A stretch of 64,000 bases of DNA, taken from NCBI GenBank assembly GCA_964355975.1, contig CAYHFW010000001.1, positions 248,001 through 312,000 on the forward strand. The letters run 5' to 3'. The DNA is from F1-60-MAGs104 sp964355975. GTDB lineage: Bacteria; Planctomycetota; Phycisphaerae; Phycisphaerales; SM1A02. This document shows, in pieces, positions 26,875 through 35,505 of the stretch. The position numbers and the translations under genes were made by a program. Within the stretch, counting starts at the first letter, position 1; the number at the start of each line of letters is the position of its first letter. A model generated the notes under the pieces. It saw nothing but the letters and a program-made list of their open reading frames with translations. It was not told the DNA's origin and did not search any database.

Positions 26875-27141
26875 TTACTTGCGTAATCCGAGTTTCTTGA
26901 TGAGCGCCGCGTAGCACTCTCGGCGCGTATCAGCGAGATAGCGCAAGAGGCGGTTTCGCTTGCTCACCATGAGCAGAAGACCACGCCGTCCAGCGTGATC
27001 CTTCTTGTGTTCCTTGAAGTGCCCCTGGAGTGAGTTGATGCGCTCGGTCAGAACCGCGATCTGAACTTCAGTCGATCCGCAGTCTGTTGGGTGGGTGCGG
27101 TTTGCCGCGATCACTGTTTGCTTGGCTTGTGTTGAAATCAT
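26875..27141 (-). CDS. rpsO: 30S ribosomal protein S15
   Basis: This 88-residue ribosomal protein has the family signature GSTEVQIAVLTERINSLQGH, HKKDHAGRRGLLLMVSKR and RNRLLRYL. It binds 16S rRNA in the platform. The ATG at 27141 has AAGGAA upstream; the frame extends further without homology. pnp lies downstream in the same direction. A GC-rich hairpin immediately precedes the ribosome site. Confidence 0.97.
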   Translation of the reverse strand: MISTQAKQTVIAANRTHPTDCGSTEVQIAVLTERINSLQGHFKEHKKDHAGRRGLLLMVSKRNRLLRYLADTRRECYAALIKKLGLRK

Positions 27142-27156
27142 TGTGTTCCTTGAGTC

Positions 27157-27175
27157 GTCGTTCGTCGCGAACGAC
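27157..27175 (-). promoter_or_regulatory. Leader hairpin before the rpsO ribosome binding site
   Basis: Read on the minus strand, GTCGTTCG-CGA-CGAACGAC forms a perfect 8-bp stem with a 3-base loop, ending about 6 bases before the AAGGAA ribosome site of rpsO. S15 is known to repress its own translation through leader structures in several bacteria. The role here is inferred from position. Confidence 0.45.
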
Positions 27176-27205
27176 CTTGTTTCGGTCGGTGAATTTGAGT
27201 CCCGA

Positions 27206-27234
27206 AGGCTACCAATCTGCCCCAACTCGGTCAA
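27206..27234 (-). promoter_or_regulatory. Candidate sigma-70 promoter for rpsO
   Basis: On the minus strand, TTGACC (27229-27234) is followed at a 17-base spacing by TAGCCT (27206-27211), about 65 bases before the rpsO ATG. The -35 is a 5 of 6 match and the -10 is weak. Confidence 0.4.
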
Positions 27235-27337
27235 CAACCTGCTGAGTGATCCCCCCAAACGCAGCCCGATAACAGCAAATCGCCGGACTCCGCGCCGTCG
27301 TTGCAAGCAGAACCGAATTGCCATCTATCCTCGGGGC

Positions 27338-28975
27338 ATGAAGAGCACCGTGGATGGGTTGCGAGCAAACACCGATGCATTTGTCGTTCTGAGTGCAAAG
27401 ATCGAACAGGGGGGCGGCCCCGGAGGCGTCGAGCGGCAGCACCGCCACGGGCGGCTGACAGCGCGCGAACGCGTCGGGTTGCTTCTCGACCCCAAATCCC
27501 CGCATCTCGAGTGTGGTTTGCTCAGCGCATGGAATATGTACCGCGAATACGGCGGAGCACCTGGAGCGGGTGTGATCACCACGATCGGGCAGGTCGAGGG
27601 AAGGCTCTGCATGGTGGTCGCAAACGATGCGACTGTGAAGGCGGGGGCGTTCTTTCCGATGACGTGCAAGAAAATTATCCGTGCGCAAGAGATCGCCCAG
27701 CGCGCGCGACTGCCACTGATTTATCTCGTTGACAGCGCAGGCGTGTTTCTACCGCTGCAAGAAGATGTCTTTCCAGACACCGATGACTTTGGACGCATCT
27801 TTCGAAACAACGCCGTCATCTCTGCCGCTGGAATACCGCAGTATGCGGCCATCATGGGCAACTGTGTTGCAGGCGGTGGATACCTCCCCGTGCTCTGCGA
27901 CACGCTCTTGATGACTGAGGGAAGTGGTCTCTATCTCGCGGGACCAGCACTCGTGAAGGCGGCGATTGGCCAAGAGGTTTCGAGCGAGGATCTCGGCGGT
28001 GCAACGATGCATGCGCAGATCTCTGGAACGATCGACTTTCACGAGAAGGATGATCCAACATGCATCACCCGATTGCGCCGTCTCATGCTGATGAACGCAT
28101 CGGCTGCGCACGCATCGACGGCACCGGTGGAAGCGGTTGATGCAGAGCGCGCGACCGATGATGTCTACAACGTCTATCGCGGCGATCTCGGCGCGCAGTA
28201 CGACATGCGCGATCTCTTGAAATGTGTGATTGATCGCAATTCAAGCGACGAGTATCGAGCAGACTCTGGCCCATCCATCGTTTGTCTCTATGCGCGAATC
28301 GGAGGATTTCCCGTAGGAATTGTGGCAAATCAGCGCAAGATGACTGAGCGCCATCTGCCCGGTGGCAAGAGTGGTCCGACCACTTCGAAGTGCATGCCCG
28401 CGGTCATCTATGACGACAGCGCCGAGAAGGCAGCGCGATTCATCATGGACGTGAACCAGCGCAAGATCCCACTGCTCTTCGTGCACGACACAACTGGATT
28501 CATGGTTGGCCGCGACAGTGAACAGGGGGGGATCATTCGCAGCGGCGCCAAATTGGTGAACGCGATGGCCAATTCGATCGTGCCCAAGATCGTGTTGATC
28601 GCCGGCAACTCCTATGGCGCTGGCAACTACGCGATGTGTGGTCGGGCATTCGATCCGTTCCTCACGCTCGCATGGCCAGGATCGCGCTGTGCGGTGATGG
28701 GTGCGAATCAAGCTGCCAATACGTTGTTGCAAATCGATCTCGCGGCACGCGAGCGCAAGGGCGAGGCAGTCGATGAGGCGACGCGCGCACAACTGCTCGC
28801 GGCGATCAGCGCCTCTTATCAAGAGCAGCAGGACATTCGCTACGCAGCGAGCCGTGGATGGGTCGATCGAATCATCGAGCCACACCGCACGCGCGACGAA
28901 CTCATCCTTGCACTGCGTATCGCGGCGCAGGCGCCGATTGTGGGATCCTTTCAAACGGGCGTGTTTCAGACGTGA
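27338..28975 (+). CDS. Acyl-CoA carboxylase carboxyltransferase subunit (methylcrotonyl-CoA carboxylase beta-like)
   Basis: This 545-residue protein is a full-length carboxyltransferase with both crotonase-like halves: the first with ERQHRHGRLTARERVGLLLD and LPLIYLVDSAGVFLPLQ, the second with DSEQGGIIRSGAKLVNAM and IAGNSYGAGNYAMCGRAFDP. The sequence is closest by eye to the beta subunit of methylcrotonyl-CoA carboxylase (leucine degradation) or geranyl-CoA carboxylase. The partner biotin carboxylase/carrier subunit is not nearby. The ATG at 27338 lacks a strong ribosome site. The rdgB ATG overlaps its stop (TGATG). Confidence 0.9.
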   Translation: MKSTVDGLRANTDAFVVLSAKIEQGGGPGGVERQHRHGRLTARERVGLLLDPKSPHLECGLLSAWNMYREYGGAPGAGVITTIGQVEGRLCMVVANDATVKAGAFFPMTCKKIIRAQEIAQRARLPLIYLVDSAGVFLPLQEDVFPDTDDFGRIFRNNAVISAAGIPQYAAIMGNCVAGGGYLPVLCDTLLMTEGSGLYLAGPALVKAAIGQEVSSEDLGGATMHAQISGTIDFHEKDDPTCITRLRRLMLMNASAAHASTAPVEAVDAERATDDVYNVYRGDLGAQYDMRDLLKCVIDRNSSDEYRADSGPSIVCLYARIGGFPVGIVANQRKMTERHLPGGKSGPTTSKCMPAVIYDDSAEKAARFIMDVNQRKIPLLFVHDTTGFMVGRDSEQGGIIRSGAKLVNAMANSIVPKIVLIAGNSYGAGNYAMCGRAFDPFLTLAWPGSRCAVMGANQAANTLLQIDLAARERKGEAVDEATRAQLLAAISASYQEQQDIRYAASRGWVDRIIEPHRTRDELILALRIAAQAPIVGSFQTGVFQT

Positions 28976-29598
28976 TGCAGCCGCTCGTCATCGCGACCGG
29001 AAACCCGCATAAGGTCGATGAGATTCGCGCGGTCCTTGGCGGGTTGGGAATTCAGGTTGTCTCGCTGACCGACGTTGGCGGGGGAAGCCTCGCTGAGCCC
29101 GATGAAACTGGGGCTTCGTTCGCACAGAACGCACGAATCAAAGCGACCGAGTACGCGCGCGCTCTCTCACGCGTGGTGCTTGCGGATGATTCAGGGTTCG
29201 TCGTGGATGCCCTCGACGGTGCTCCAGGCGTGCACAGCGCGCGGTGGTCTGGTCTAGGAAGCACGCGCCAAGAACGCGATGCGGCGAACAACGAAAAACT
29301 CATTCGCGAACTTGCCAAAGTGCCAGAGCGCACGCGCGCTGCGCGATTCGTCTGTGCGATGTGCGTCGCTGCAGCAGATGGATCGATTCTCGCTGAGTCA
29401 GAAGGAACCTTCGAGGGGGTGGTGACGATGAGTCCGCGCGGTTCGAACGGATTTGGATACGACCCATACCTCGTGGTCGATGAGCAGGGGCGCACAAGCG
29501 CTGAACTTTCTCCCGACGAGAAGAACGCATGCAGCCATCGCGGTGCCGCCACACGCGCCATCAGCGCGCTGCTCGCGCAGCGGCTCGCTCTATCCTGA
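28975..29598 (+). CDS. rdgB: RdgB/HAM1 family non-canonical purine NTP pyrophosphatase
   Basis: This 207-residue enzyme hydrolyses ITP, dITP and XTP to monophosphates, protecting DNA and RNA. Family motifs are the N-terminal IATGNPHKVDEIRAVL, the central VLADDSGFVVDALDGAPGV with HSARW, and NGFGYDPYLVV with SHRGAATRA. The ATG at 28975 overlaps the upstream stop, showing coupling to the carboxyltransferase gene. The frame runs back further inside that gene but the family start is here. Confidence 0.96.
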   Translation: MQPLVIATGNPHKVDEIRAVLGGLGIQVVSLTDVGGGSLAEPDETGASFAQNARIKATEYARALSRVVLADDSGFVVDALDGAPGVHSARWSGLGSTRQERDAANNEKLIRELAKVPERTRAARFVCAMCVAAADGSILAESEGTFEGVVTMSPRGSNGFGYDPYLVVDEQGRTSAELSPDEKNACSHRGAATRAISALLAQRLALS

Positions 29599-29603
29599 GC
29601 CGC

Positions 29604-30872
29604 GTGTCAATCTCGCTTCCCGTTCTTGCGCTCTCAACACCAGGGCAGCGATATTCCTGTCATGGCTGCGGCAATTGCTGCCGCGATTTCACCGTGCAAC
29701 TTCGAGAGGCCGATGTCGCACGCCTCGTCGAGCAACGATGGAATGAGCGACTCGGGTTGAATCCAATCGTCGAGTTTCGCGGGCAGAAGTATCTGCGGCA
29801 GCGGGCGGATGGCGCATGCGTTTTCTTGCTCAACGATGGACGCTGTCAGGTGCACGGCGAGTTTGGATTTGAGAAGAAGCCGATCGCCTGCCAGATGTTT
29901 CCATTTATGTTGGCTCCCGCAACGCGCAGTGTGCAGATGGGTGTGAGCTTCGCCTGTCAGAGCGTGGTCGAGAACAAGGGCGAGCTCTACAAGGGGCAAG
30001 TGCCCGACGCTGTGCGAATCGCGCTGCGCGGAGTGCCCGAGGTCTTGCAGCCCGCGCGAGCGGTCGATCTTGCGCGCAATCGTCAGGCAGAACCCAGCGA
30101 AATCGAGTGGCTGACAAGTCGGTTGGTTCGGTGGATTGAAAGCGATGCGCCGCTGCATGTGCGCCTCGACGGAATTGCATGGATTGCCCAAACCCTTACA
30201 GCAGCACGGCTGCAAAATGTGCGTGGGGCACAGTGGCGAGAACTTCTCGATGTGCTCTTTGGCGCGCTGTCGGCAGAGTTGCCACTGCATCCAATCGAGC
30301 CTGCTTCGCATCGCCAACATGCGCTCCTGCAGAGCGCGATTTTCGCACGCACTGAGGATCCAAAGCCGATGTCGGTGGGTGCCCCGAGTCGGCTTCTTGC
30401 AATCGTGAGTCAGTTGCGCCGCAGTCGCAGGTGGCGAACGGGAAGTGGTGACCGAATCGTTCCGGCAATTGGATCGGCGGCTGCTACCGCTGTCACATTC
30501 GCGCAGGTGTGGAATGTCACTGCGCAAAGCGGCGCCGATGAGCACGAATCAATCGATGCTCTCATGACGCGCTGGCTTCGCGCGTCAATTGAAGGAGGAC
30601 GGGTGTGGGGATCTGGGTACTACGGATGGAGTGCAGTCGACGGACTCGCAGCGCTTTCACTCTGCGCCGCATGTGTCGGATGGCTCGCGCGATTCGAAGC
30701 GGCGCGCGCGTCGCAGCCGTCAGTGCGGCTCGCCGATGTGCAATCTGCGCTGCGCCGGATCGACCGAACGTCTGGTCGCGCTCCCTGGCTTGGTCGCAAC
30801 TCAGAGCGGCTGCGCCTCGCATTTCTTGTGCGCGATGATGGATTGCGTCGGGTCTTGCGCGACCACTTCTAG
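29604..30872 (+). CDS. YkgJ-like cysteine-cluster protein with a large C-terminal region
   Basis: This 422-residue protein has the YkgJ-type cysteine cluster: YSCHGCGNCCRDF near the start, then CVFLLNDGRCQVH and PIACQMFPFML, which in this family are predicted to bind zinc or an iron-sulfur centre. Typical YkgJ proteins are about 100-150 residues; here the C-terminal ~280 residues are an unassigned helical region. I use the GTG at 29604, just after the rdgB stop; the frame also opens inside rdgB. Function unknown. Confidence 0.82.
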   Translation: MSISLPVLALSTPGQRYSCHGCGNCCRDFTVQLREADVARLVEQRWNERLGLNPIVEFRGQKYLRQRADGACVFLLNDGRCQVHGEFGFEKKPIACQMFPFMLAPATRSVQMGVSFACQSVVENKGELYKGQVPDAVRIALRGVPEVLQPARAVDLARNRQAEPSEIEWLTSRLVRWIESDAPLHVRLDGIAWIAQTLTAARLQNVRGAQWRELLDVLFGALSAELPLHPIEPASHRQHALLQSAIFARTEDPKPMSVGAPSRLLAIVSQLRRSRRWRTGSGDRIVPAIGSAAATAVTFAQVWNVTAQSGADEHESIDALMTRWLRASIEGGRVWGSGYYGWSAVDGLAALSLCAACVGWLARFEAARASQPSVRLADVQSALRRIDRTSGRAPWLGRNSERLRLAFLVRDDGLRRVLRDHF

Positions 30873-30958
30873 CACGATGCTCAGATAGTTCGCATTCCTC
30901 ACGTTGTGCAGCGCACGCCTTGACGCCCCGTTTCACAGGCTGTTCGCTTGCGTACATG

Positions 30959-31053
30959 CGGTGGAATCCTTCGCTCGGACGAGTTCCCGAGACGAGCAAG
31001 TCTGCGCAGCTCGGCGAGGGCTGTTTGAGTCCCGAGTGAAGGATTCCGCCGCG
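30959..31053 (-). repeat. Dispersed 96-bp inverted-end element, copy 3
   Basis: This copy is inverted relative to copies 1 and 2. It shares the core from GAGTTCCCGAGACGAGCAAG through GGATTCCGCCGCG, but its left end is degraded (GCGGTGGAATCC). The CGCTTGCGTAC flank just to its left matches the flank of copies 1 and 2. It lies between the convergent YkgJ-like and flippase-like genes. Confidence 0.9.
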
Positions 31054-31070
31054 ATTTCGCTCTCTCTCGC

Positions 31071-32075
31071 TCAGTTGCGTCGCGCGTTCAAAAGTCTGCG
31101 GGTCATCCAAAACGCGAGTGGCACTCCACCGATGAGGGCCGCGAGCGCCTCTCCAGCCGAGTCGATGATCGAAAGTTGCACGAACGCAGCGTCAATTCCC
31201 TCATTGAATCCCTTCGCTGCGAGCAACTGTGCGACGAGGGCAAATCCAGCTTCGCGAAATCCAAGGCGCCCAAGCGGACCGAGACTCGCCAAGAGTCCTG
31301 TGCATGCGAGGGCGAAACTGTCGGCGTAGTCGAGGCTCAGTCCGAGGATTTTTGCTGCAAGAATTGTTCGCACGCCGTTGAGAGCAAGGTCGACACAGCG
31401 AATTGGCAGACAGATGAGCAGTGCGCGACCATCGCCGATGATGCGTGCGGTTTCGCGAAAACGCTTGGGAACAATCGAGAGTCGCGTGATCCACCAGAGC
31501 ATCACCGTCATCGCCGCCGTTAGTCCAACCGCGAGGCCGACCCATGCCCATCCAAACGAGCGCAGCAGAAATGTTGCGGCGATCACTCCACCGATCGGAA
31601 GCAAGAATGTGAGCAGGTCAAGACCGAACCAGTTGACGATTTCGAAGAAACGCAGTCGATCGACGCGCATGTGATAGGTGACACGCGCGATCATCCCCAG
31701 GCGCAGGGGCGCAAAATTTGCGAGTGTGCAGACCCAGTTCACTGCGCTCACCGATCGCAAAGTCGGCAGCGCGCGCTCGTGCGAACGAGGCTCACCGTTG
31801 AGTCGCGGCCGCACCGGTTCGAGTGTGAGCCGAAACAGCAGTCCATTGAGAACAATGCTTGCAGCACTGACGGCCACGATGGCGGCGATGATCCACGGAT
31901 CGGCGCTTCGAACGCGCGACCAGTCTCCTTTGGACGATGCGTACCAAACACACCAGACAAGAATCGCGAGGCCAACGGCATAACCAATCCCTTGGAACAC
32001 CTTTGAGCGCAACGACATTTTCGCCGGTCCATCCGAACCAGAAAGAGTGTTGTCGCCGTCCATGGCCGCGTTCAT
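31071..32075 (-). CDS. Flippase-like (LPG synthase/UPF0104) integral membrane protein
   Basis: This 334-residue protein has about 7-8 membrane segments beginning at GYAVGLAILVWCVWYA. It carries the family pattern of lysylphosphatidylglycerol synthase transmembrane regions, such as VNWFGLDLLTFLLPIG and ASLGPLGRLGFREAGF. Members are thought to move lipids across the membrane, but the substrate is unknown. The ATG at 32075 precedes a second ATG four codons in. The stop is 18 bases from the dispersed element copy 3, and floA lies upstream on the same strand, 23 bases away. Confidence 0.85.
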   Translation of the reverse strand: MNAAMDGDNTLSGSDGPAKMSLRSKVFQGIGYAVGLAILVWCVWYASSKGDWSRVRSADPWIIAAIVAVSAASIVLNGLLFRLTLEPVRPRLNGEPRSHERALPTLRSVSAVNWVCTLANFAPLRLGMIARVTYHMRVDRLRFFEIVNWFGLDLLTFLLPIGGVIAATFLLRSFGWAWVGLAVGLTAAMTVMLWWITRLSIVPKRFRETARIIGDGRALLICLPIRCVDLALNGVRTILAAKILGLSLDYADSFALACTGLLASLGPLGRLGFREAGFALVAQLLAAKGFNEGIDAAFVQLSIIDSAGEALAALIGGVPLAFWMTRRLLNARRN

Positions 32076-32098
32076 GAGTGACTCACCCTGGCGGTCAG

Positions 32099-33136
32099 TT
32101 ATGAGGGATGCTTGCCGATGGCAGAGCGCATGTCGGTGTCGGCGATCACATTCTTCATCTTGTAATAGTCCATGACTCCAAGGTGCCCAGCGCGAAATGC
32201 ATCGGCAATCGCACGAGGAATATCTGCTTCAGCGAGGATGACCTGCGCGCGATTCTTCTGTCCCTCGGCGAGAAACTCAGCTTCGAGCGCGACCGCAAGA
32301 GCGCGGCGCTGTTCAGCCTGCGCTTGATAGCGCTTGGTGTCTGCCTCAGCCTGTGCAGCCTGCAATTGTGCGCCGATGTTCTCGCCCACATCGACATCGG
32401 CGATGTCAATCGAGAGAATCTCAAACGCCGTGCCAGAGTCGAGCCCCTTTGCGAGCACTGTCTTTGAAATGCGATCTGGATTTTCAAGAACGCTCTTGTG
32501 ATCGGTAGCCGATCCGATGGTTGAGATGATGCCTTCGCCGACACGCGCGATGATCGTCTCTTCGGTCGCGCCTCCCACGAGCCGAGAGATGTTGGTGCGC
32601 ACCGTGACGCGCGCCTTCGCACGCAACTGAATGCCATCCTTCGCAACGGCGTCGATCGTTTGCTTGCCTGATGCGGGGTTTGGGCAATCGATGACCTTCG
32701 GCATGACGGAGGTGTTGACGGCGTCGACAATGTCGCGGCCCGCGAGATCGATCGCAACGGCGCGGTCCCACGGAAGATCGATGCCAGCCTTTTCTGCGGC
32801 GATCATTGCGCGAACCACATTGGTCACACGTCCACCTGCCAGAAAGTGCGCTTCCATGTGCTGGGTGCTGATATCAAGACCAGTCTTCTTGGCGCTGATG
32901 CGATTGAGCACGATGAGCGAAGGATTGACCTTTCGAAGCCGCATCATGATCAGGTCGAGCAGACTCACTGGCGCGCCGCTCAACCATGCTTGAATCCAAA
33001 GTTGCAGATACTGCCCGAGAATGAGCAGGAACACGAGCCCGATGACGCCGACGACGGCGAGGCCGACCCATGCCCACGGTTCAACAGCAAGAAAGAGAGT
33101 TGATTGAATCATCCCCGAAGGGTACCGCGACCTCAT
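32099..33136 (-). CDS. floA: Flotillin-like protein FloA
   Basis: This ~345-residue protein has an N-terminal membrane segment (WVGLAVVGVIGLVFLLILGQ) and the flotillin/UPF0365 region with SLLDLIMMRLRKVNPSLIVL, ending in a coiled-coil rich in Ala/Glu/Gln (QAAQAEADTKRYQAQAEQRR). FloA organises membrane microdomains. The ATG at 33136 overlaps the NfeD stop (ATGA); an ATG at 33112 is also possible. It forms an operon with two NfeD-type genes, the common arrangement. Confidence 0.94.
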   Translation of the reverse strand: MRSRYPSGMIQSTLFLAVEPWAWVGLAVVGVIGLVFLLILGQYLQLWIQAWLSGAPVSLLDLIMMRLRKVNPSLIVLNRISAKKTGLDISTQHMEAHFLAGGRVTNVVRAMIAAEKAGIDLPWDRAVAIDLAGRDIVDAVNTSVMPKVIDCPNPASGKQTIDAVAKDGIQLRAKARVTVRTNISRLVGGATEETIIARVGEGIISTIGSATDHKSVLENPDRISKTVLAKGLDSGTAFEILSIDIADVDVGENIGAQLQAAQAEADTKRYQAQAEQRRALAVALEAEFLAEGQKNRAQVILAEADIPRAIADAFRAGHLGVMDYYKMKNVIADTDMRSAIGKHPS

Positions 33137-33756
33137 GAAGGCGGGGTCGCGCGCGAGTCGCGCTCGCGAACGCGCAACTGTCCATCAATCGCATCGATCA
33201 CAATGATCGCGACACCCATCTCAATCACGCCATTTTCGGCCACGGCATCGAGTCGAAGCCCGTCGACGCGAACGAATCCAACGGGCCGTAGCGTTGTGAG
33301 GGTCATGCCCTCGAGTCCAACGAGTGCGGCGAGTTGCCGTGCAGAAGCGGTGGCGACGACGCCGCTCCGTCCGACCGCTGGATTGTCTGTTGCGCGCTCA
33401 TCATCGCTCGCGTGTCTGCGCGGCCCGTCTGCATCCTCTTTGAGAATCATGCGGTTGGCGATGGGAGTCTTTGACCACAACTTCACGACGAGCAGAACAA
33501 CAATCGGACTTCCCGCGCACATCACCGCGAGGTAGATGCCACCCCAGTTCACGTCGTACGCAAACATCGACGCGATCGAACCCACGGCGCTGACTCCTGT
33601 CATGACGGCGAGCACTCCCCCCGAAGGCACGAAGAGTTCAAGCAGCAGAAGTGCGATGGCCAATCCCAACAGTCCAAGTGCAACGAAGAGATAAATTTCT
33701 TCGCGCGGTGGTGCCTGTGCGAGTTGGGCGAGTTGAAGGGTGAACATCACGCGCAT
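33133..33756 (-). CDS. NfeD-like membrane protein with C-terminal OB-fold domain
   Basis: This 207-residue protein has membrane segments (FVALGLLGLAIALLLLELFV and a second pair) and a C-terminal NfeD OB-fold region with VGLEGMTLTTLRPVGFVRVD. NfeD proteins partner flotillins. The frame overlaps the downstream floA start and the upstream NfeD gene stop. The ATG at 33756 is just 1-2 bases from a GGAG; a downstream GTG with better spacing may be the real start. Confidence 0.88.
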   Translation of the reverse strand: MRVMFTLQLAQLAQAPPREEIYLFVALGLLGLAIALLLLELFVPSGGVLAVMTGVSAVGSIASMFAYDVNWGGIYLAVMCAGSPIVVLLVVKLWSKTPIANRMILKEDADGPRRHASDDERATDNPAVGRSGVVATASARQLAALVGLEGMTLTTLRPVGFVRVDGLRLDAVAENGVIEMGVAIIVIDAIDGQLRVRERDSRATPPS

Positions 33757-35423
33757 TCTCCTCGATCTGTCGTCGGTGCGCCAGAGTCGGCGCCGTCGAT
33801 GGGTTCGACTTCGACGCTCGTCCCGCGATGTCGCACGACGCGCACTCGCGCACCTGCTTCGACGAATTCGCCTGTGGTCTGCGCATCAAGAGTTTGGTTT
33901 TCAAAGAGCACCCTTCCACTCGGACGCAGCGTTGTGAGCGCCGTCGCAATACTCGAGATCGGCGGCAGTTCGCGTGCGGGCGTGATCGCATCGCTTCGTT
34001 GGGATGACGCAACCGTCGTCAGGATCGCGCGCCGTGCGAGGGGCGATTGCGGCAGTGACTTTGACGCGAACCAGAGAATGGTGATCGAGCCAAAAATTCC
34101 AGCGAGGGTCGATCCAATGCTCATGAAAAGTTGCTGTTGCCCAGCGGCCGATGAGAGGTCGCGGGTGACGAAGCTCGAGACGAGCCCTCCGAGCACGAGC
34201 GCGCCGCCAACAACGGCGACCCATCCACCGAGTGGAAGAATGACGAGGTCGAGTGCCACGAGACCAAGTCCGATCACGACTGCGGCGAGTTCCCACCACT
34301 CGGCAAGTCCGACGAAGGCTGGAGCCGCGATGAGCAAAAGCAACGCAACGCCAGCAGCCGTTCCGAAGACCCCAAAGCCCGGCGTCAGAGTTTCGAGAAC
34401 AAATCCAACGAGCAGTATCACGATCAATGCGATGCGCACTGGCCAACTCGTGAGGAATCGCACGAACCACTCTGACCAACTCTCGTCGAGGCGTGTGATC
34501 GACGCCGCTCCAAACCACGCGGCAAGTTCTTTGTCTGAGGCGATTGGTCCCTTCGCGATGCCGAGCGCAATCGCCTCGTCCGGGTGCAGCACGAGCAACT
34601 GATCTGACTTAACGATCTGTCCCACGAGCGTCCACTGGTCGCGTTCGCTCGCATTGAGTCGCGCGCGCGGCCGCGGGGCGCTTCGGGGACTCTCGAGCAC
34701 CTCAGTCGGCGCGAACTGTGCAAACCACGGCAGGGGTGCCTCACTCTCGCCACTCTCTGTCGCGCTCTGGGGCAATTGAGCGAGAAGTGCTTGTCGTGGC
34801 GGCGCCTCTCCGAAGAGCTCTTGGTACTCGTGCGCATCAACGAGCGCGCGCTTGTGCGTCGATGCATTTCGAATGAGCCAGAGTTCAGAACCGAGTCGCA
34901 CGAATCCCTGCACAAGGTTTTCGTCATATCCGCGCCGCCGGGCACTATCGACGACTTCAGAGATGATCGGAGCTTCCATTTTCGCGCGCTCGGTGGCAGG
35001 AAGTGCAACGAGCCCCGCCCCTGGCACGACTTGAATTGGGGCAGCGTCGCCGAATGCTGACCCAGGGGCAACAAGAATCTCGCGCGTCGCGAGCGCAAGA
35101 ATCGTCCCGGCCGAATACGCATGTGGATGAATCCACGCGACTGTGTTGGCGGGCATCTGCGTCTTAATGAAATGGCAGAGTTGCAAGGTTGCCAACAGGT
35201 CGCCACCAGGAGTGTCGAACTCGAGAACGATTGCCTGCGCACCATCCGCGACGGCGCGCTCAGCGCGTCGCATGACGGAAGCAACAGTCACATCATCGAT
35301 TGGGCCGCGCACCGAAATGATCGCAACCGAACTCGCCTGCCTCTCTGCAGGAACAGCCTGCTGCGAAGGGTCGCCACCAGCCCAAAGCAGGAACGTAAGA
35401 AAGGCAAGTCGAATGCAGAGCAC
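33747..35423 (-). CDS. NfeD1-type membrane serine protease (ClpP-like domain fused to NfeD)
   Basis: This ~558-residue protein has a signal or membrane anchor, an N-terminal ClpP-class domain with GPIDDVTVASVMRRAERAV, LEFDTPGGDL and HPHAYSAGTILALA (Ser nucleophile), followed by several membrane segments and a C-terminal OB-fold NfeD domain. In the archaeal 1510-N homologue a Ser-Lys dyad cleaves stomatin-like proteins. The frame continues to a TTG at 35483, but this would place the start inside the terminator hairpin; I use the GTG at 35423, which gives a short signal peptide. No ribosome site is obvious. Confidence 0.85.
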   Translation of the reverse strand: MLCIRLAFLTFLLWAGGDPSQQAVPAERQASSVAIISVRGPIDDVTVASVMRRAERAVADGAQAIVLEFDTPGGDLLATLQLCHFIKTQMPANTVAWIHPHAYSAGTILALATREILVAPGSAFGDAAPIQVVPGAGLVALPATERAKMEAPIISEVVDSARRRGYDENLVQGFVRLGSELWLIRNASTHKRALVDAHEYQELFGEAPPRQALLAQLPQSATESGESEAPLPWFAQFAPTEVLESPRSAPRPRARLNASERDQWTLVGQIVKSDQLLVLHPDEAIALGIAKGPIASDKELAAWFGAASITRLDESWSEWFVRFLTSWPVRIALIVILLVGFVLETLTPGFGVFGTAAGVALLLLIAAPAFVGLAEWWELAAVVIGLGLVALDLVILPLGGWVAVVGGALVLGGLVSSFVTRDLSSAAGQQQLFMSIGSTLAGIFGSITILWFASKSLPQSPLARRAILTTVASSQRSDAITPARELPPISSIATALTTLRPSGRVLFENQTLDAQTTGEFVEAGARVRVVRHRGTSVEVEPIDGADSGAPTTDRGECA

Positions 35424-35440
35424 GAAGCACGAAATGATAG

Positions 35441-35474
35441 AAAAAAGCCCCAGCCATCGTTGGCTGGGGCTTTT
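35441..35474 (-). terminator. Rho-independent terminator, 14-bp stem
   Basis: AAAAGCCCCAGCCA and TGGCTGGGGCTTTT form a perfect 14-bp stem with a 4-base loop, bounded by A/T runs on both sides. Read on the minus strand it ends the prepilin-type gene transcript and precedes the NfeD-floA operon. Confidence 0.95.
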
Positions 35475-35505
35475 GAATCTCAAGAATGAACTGTGAAGCG
35501 CGAAA

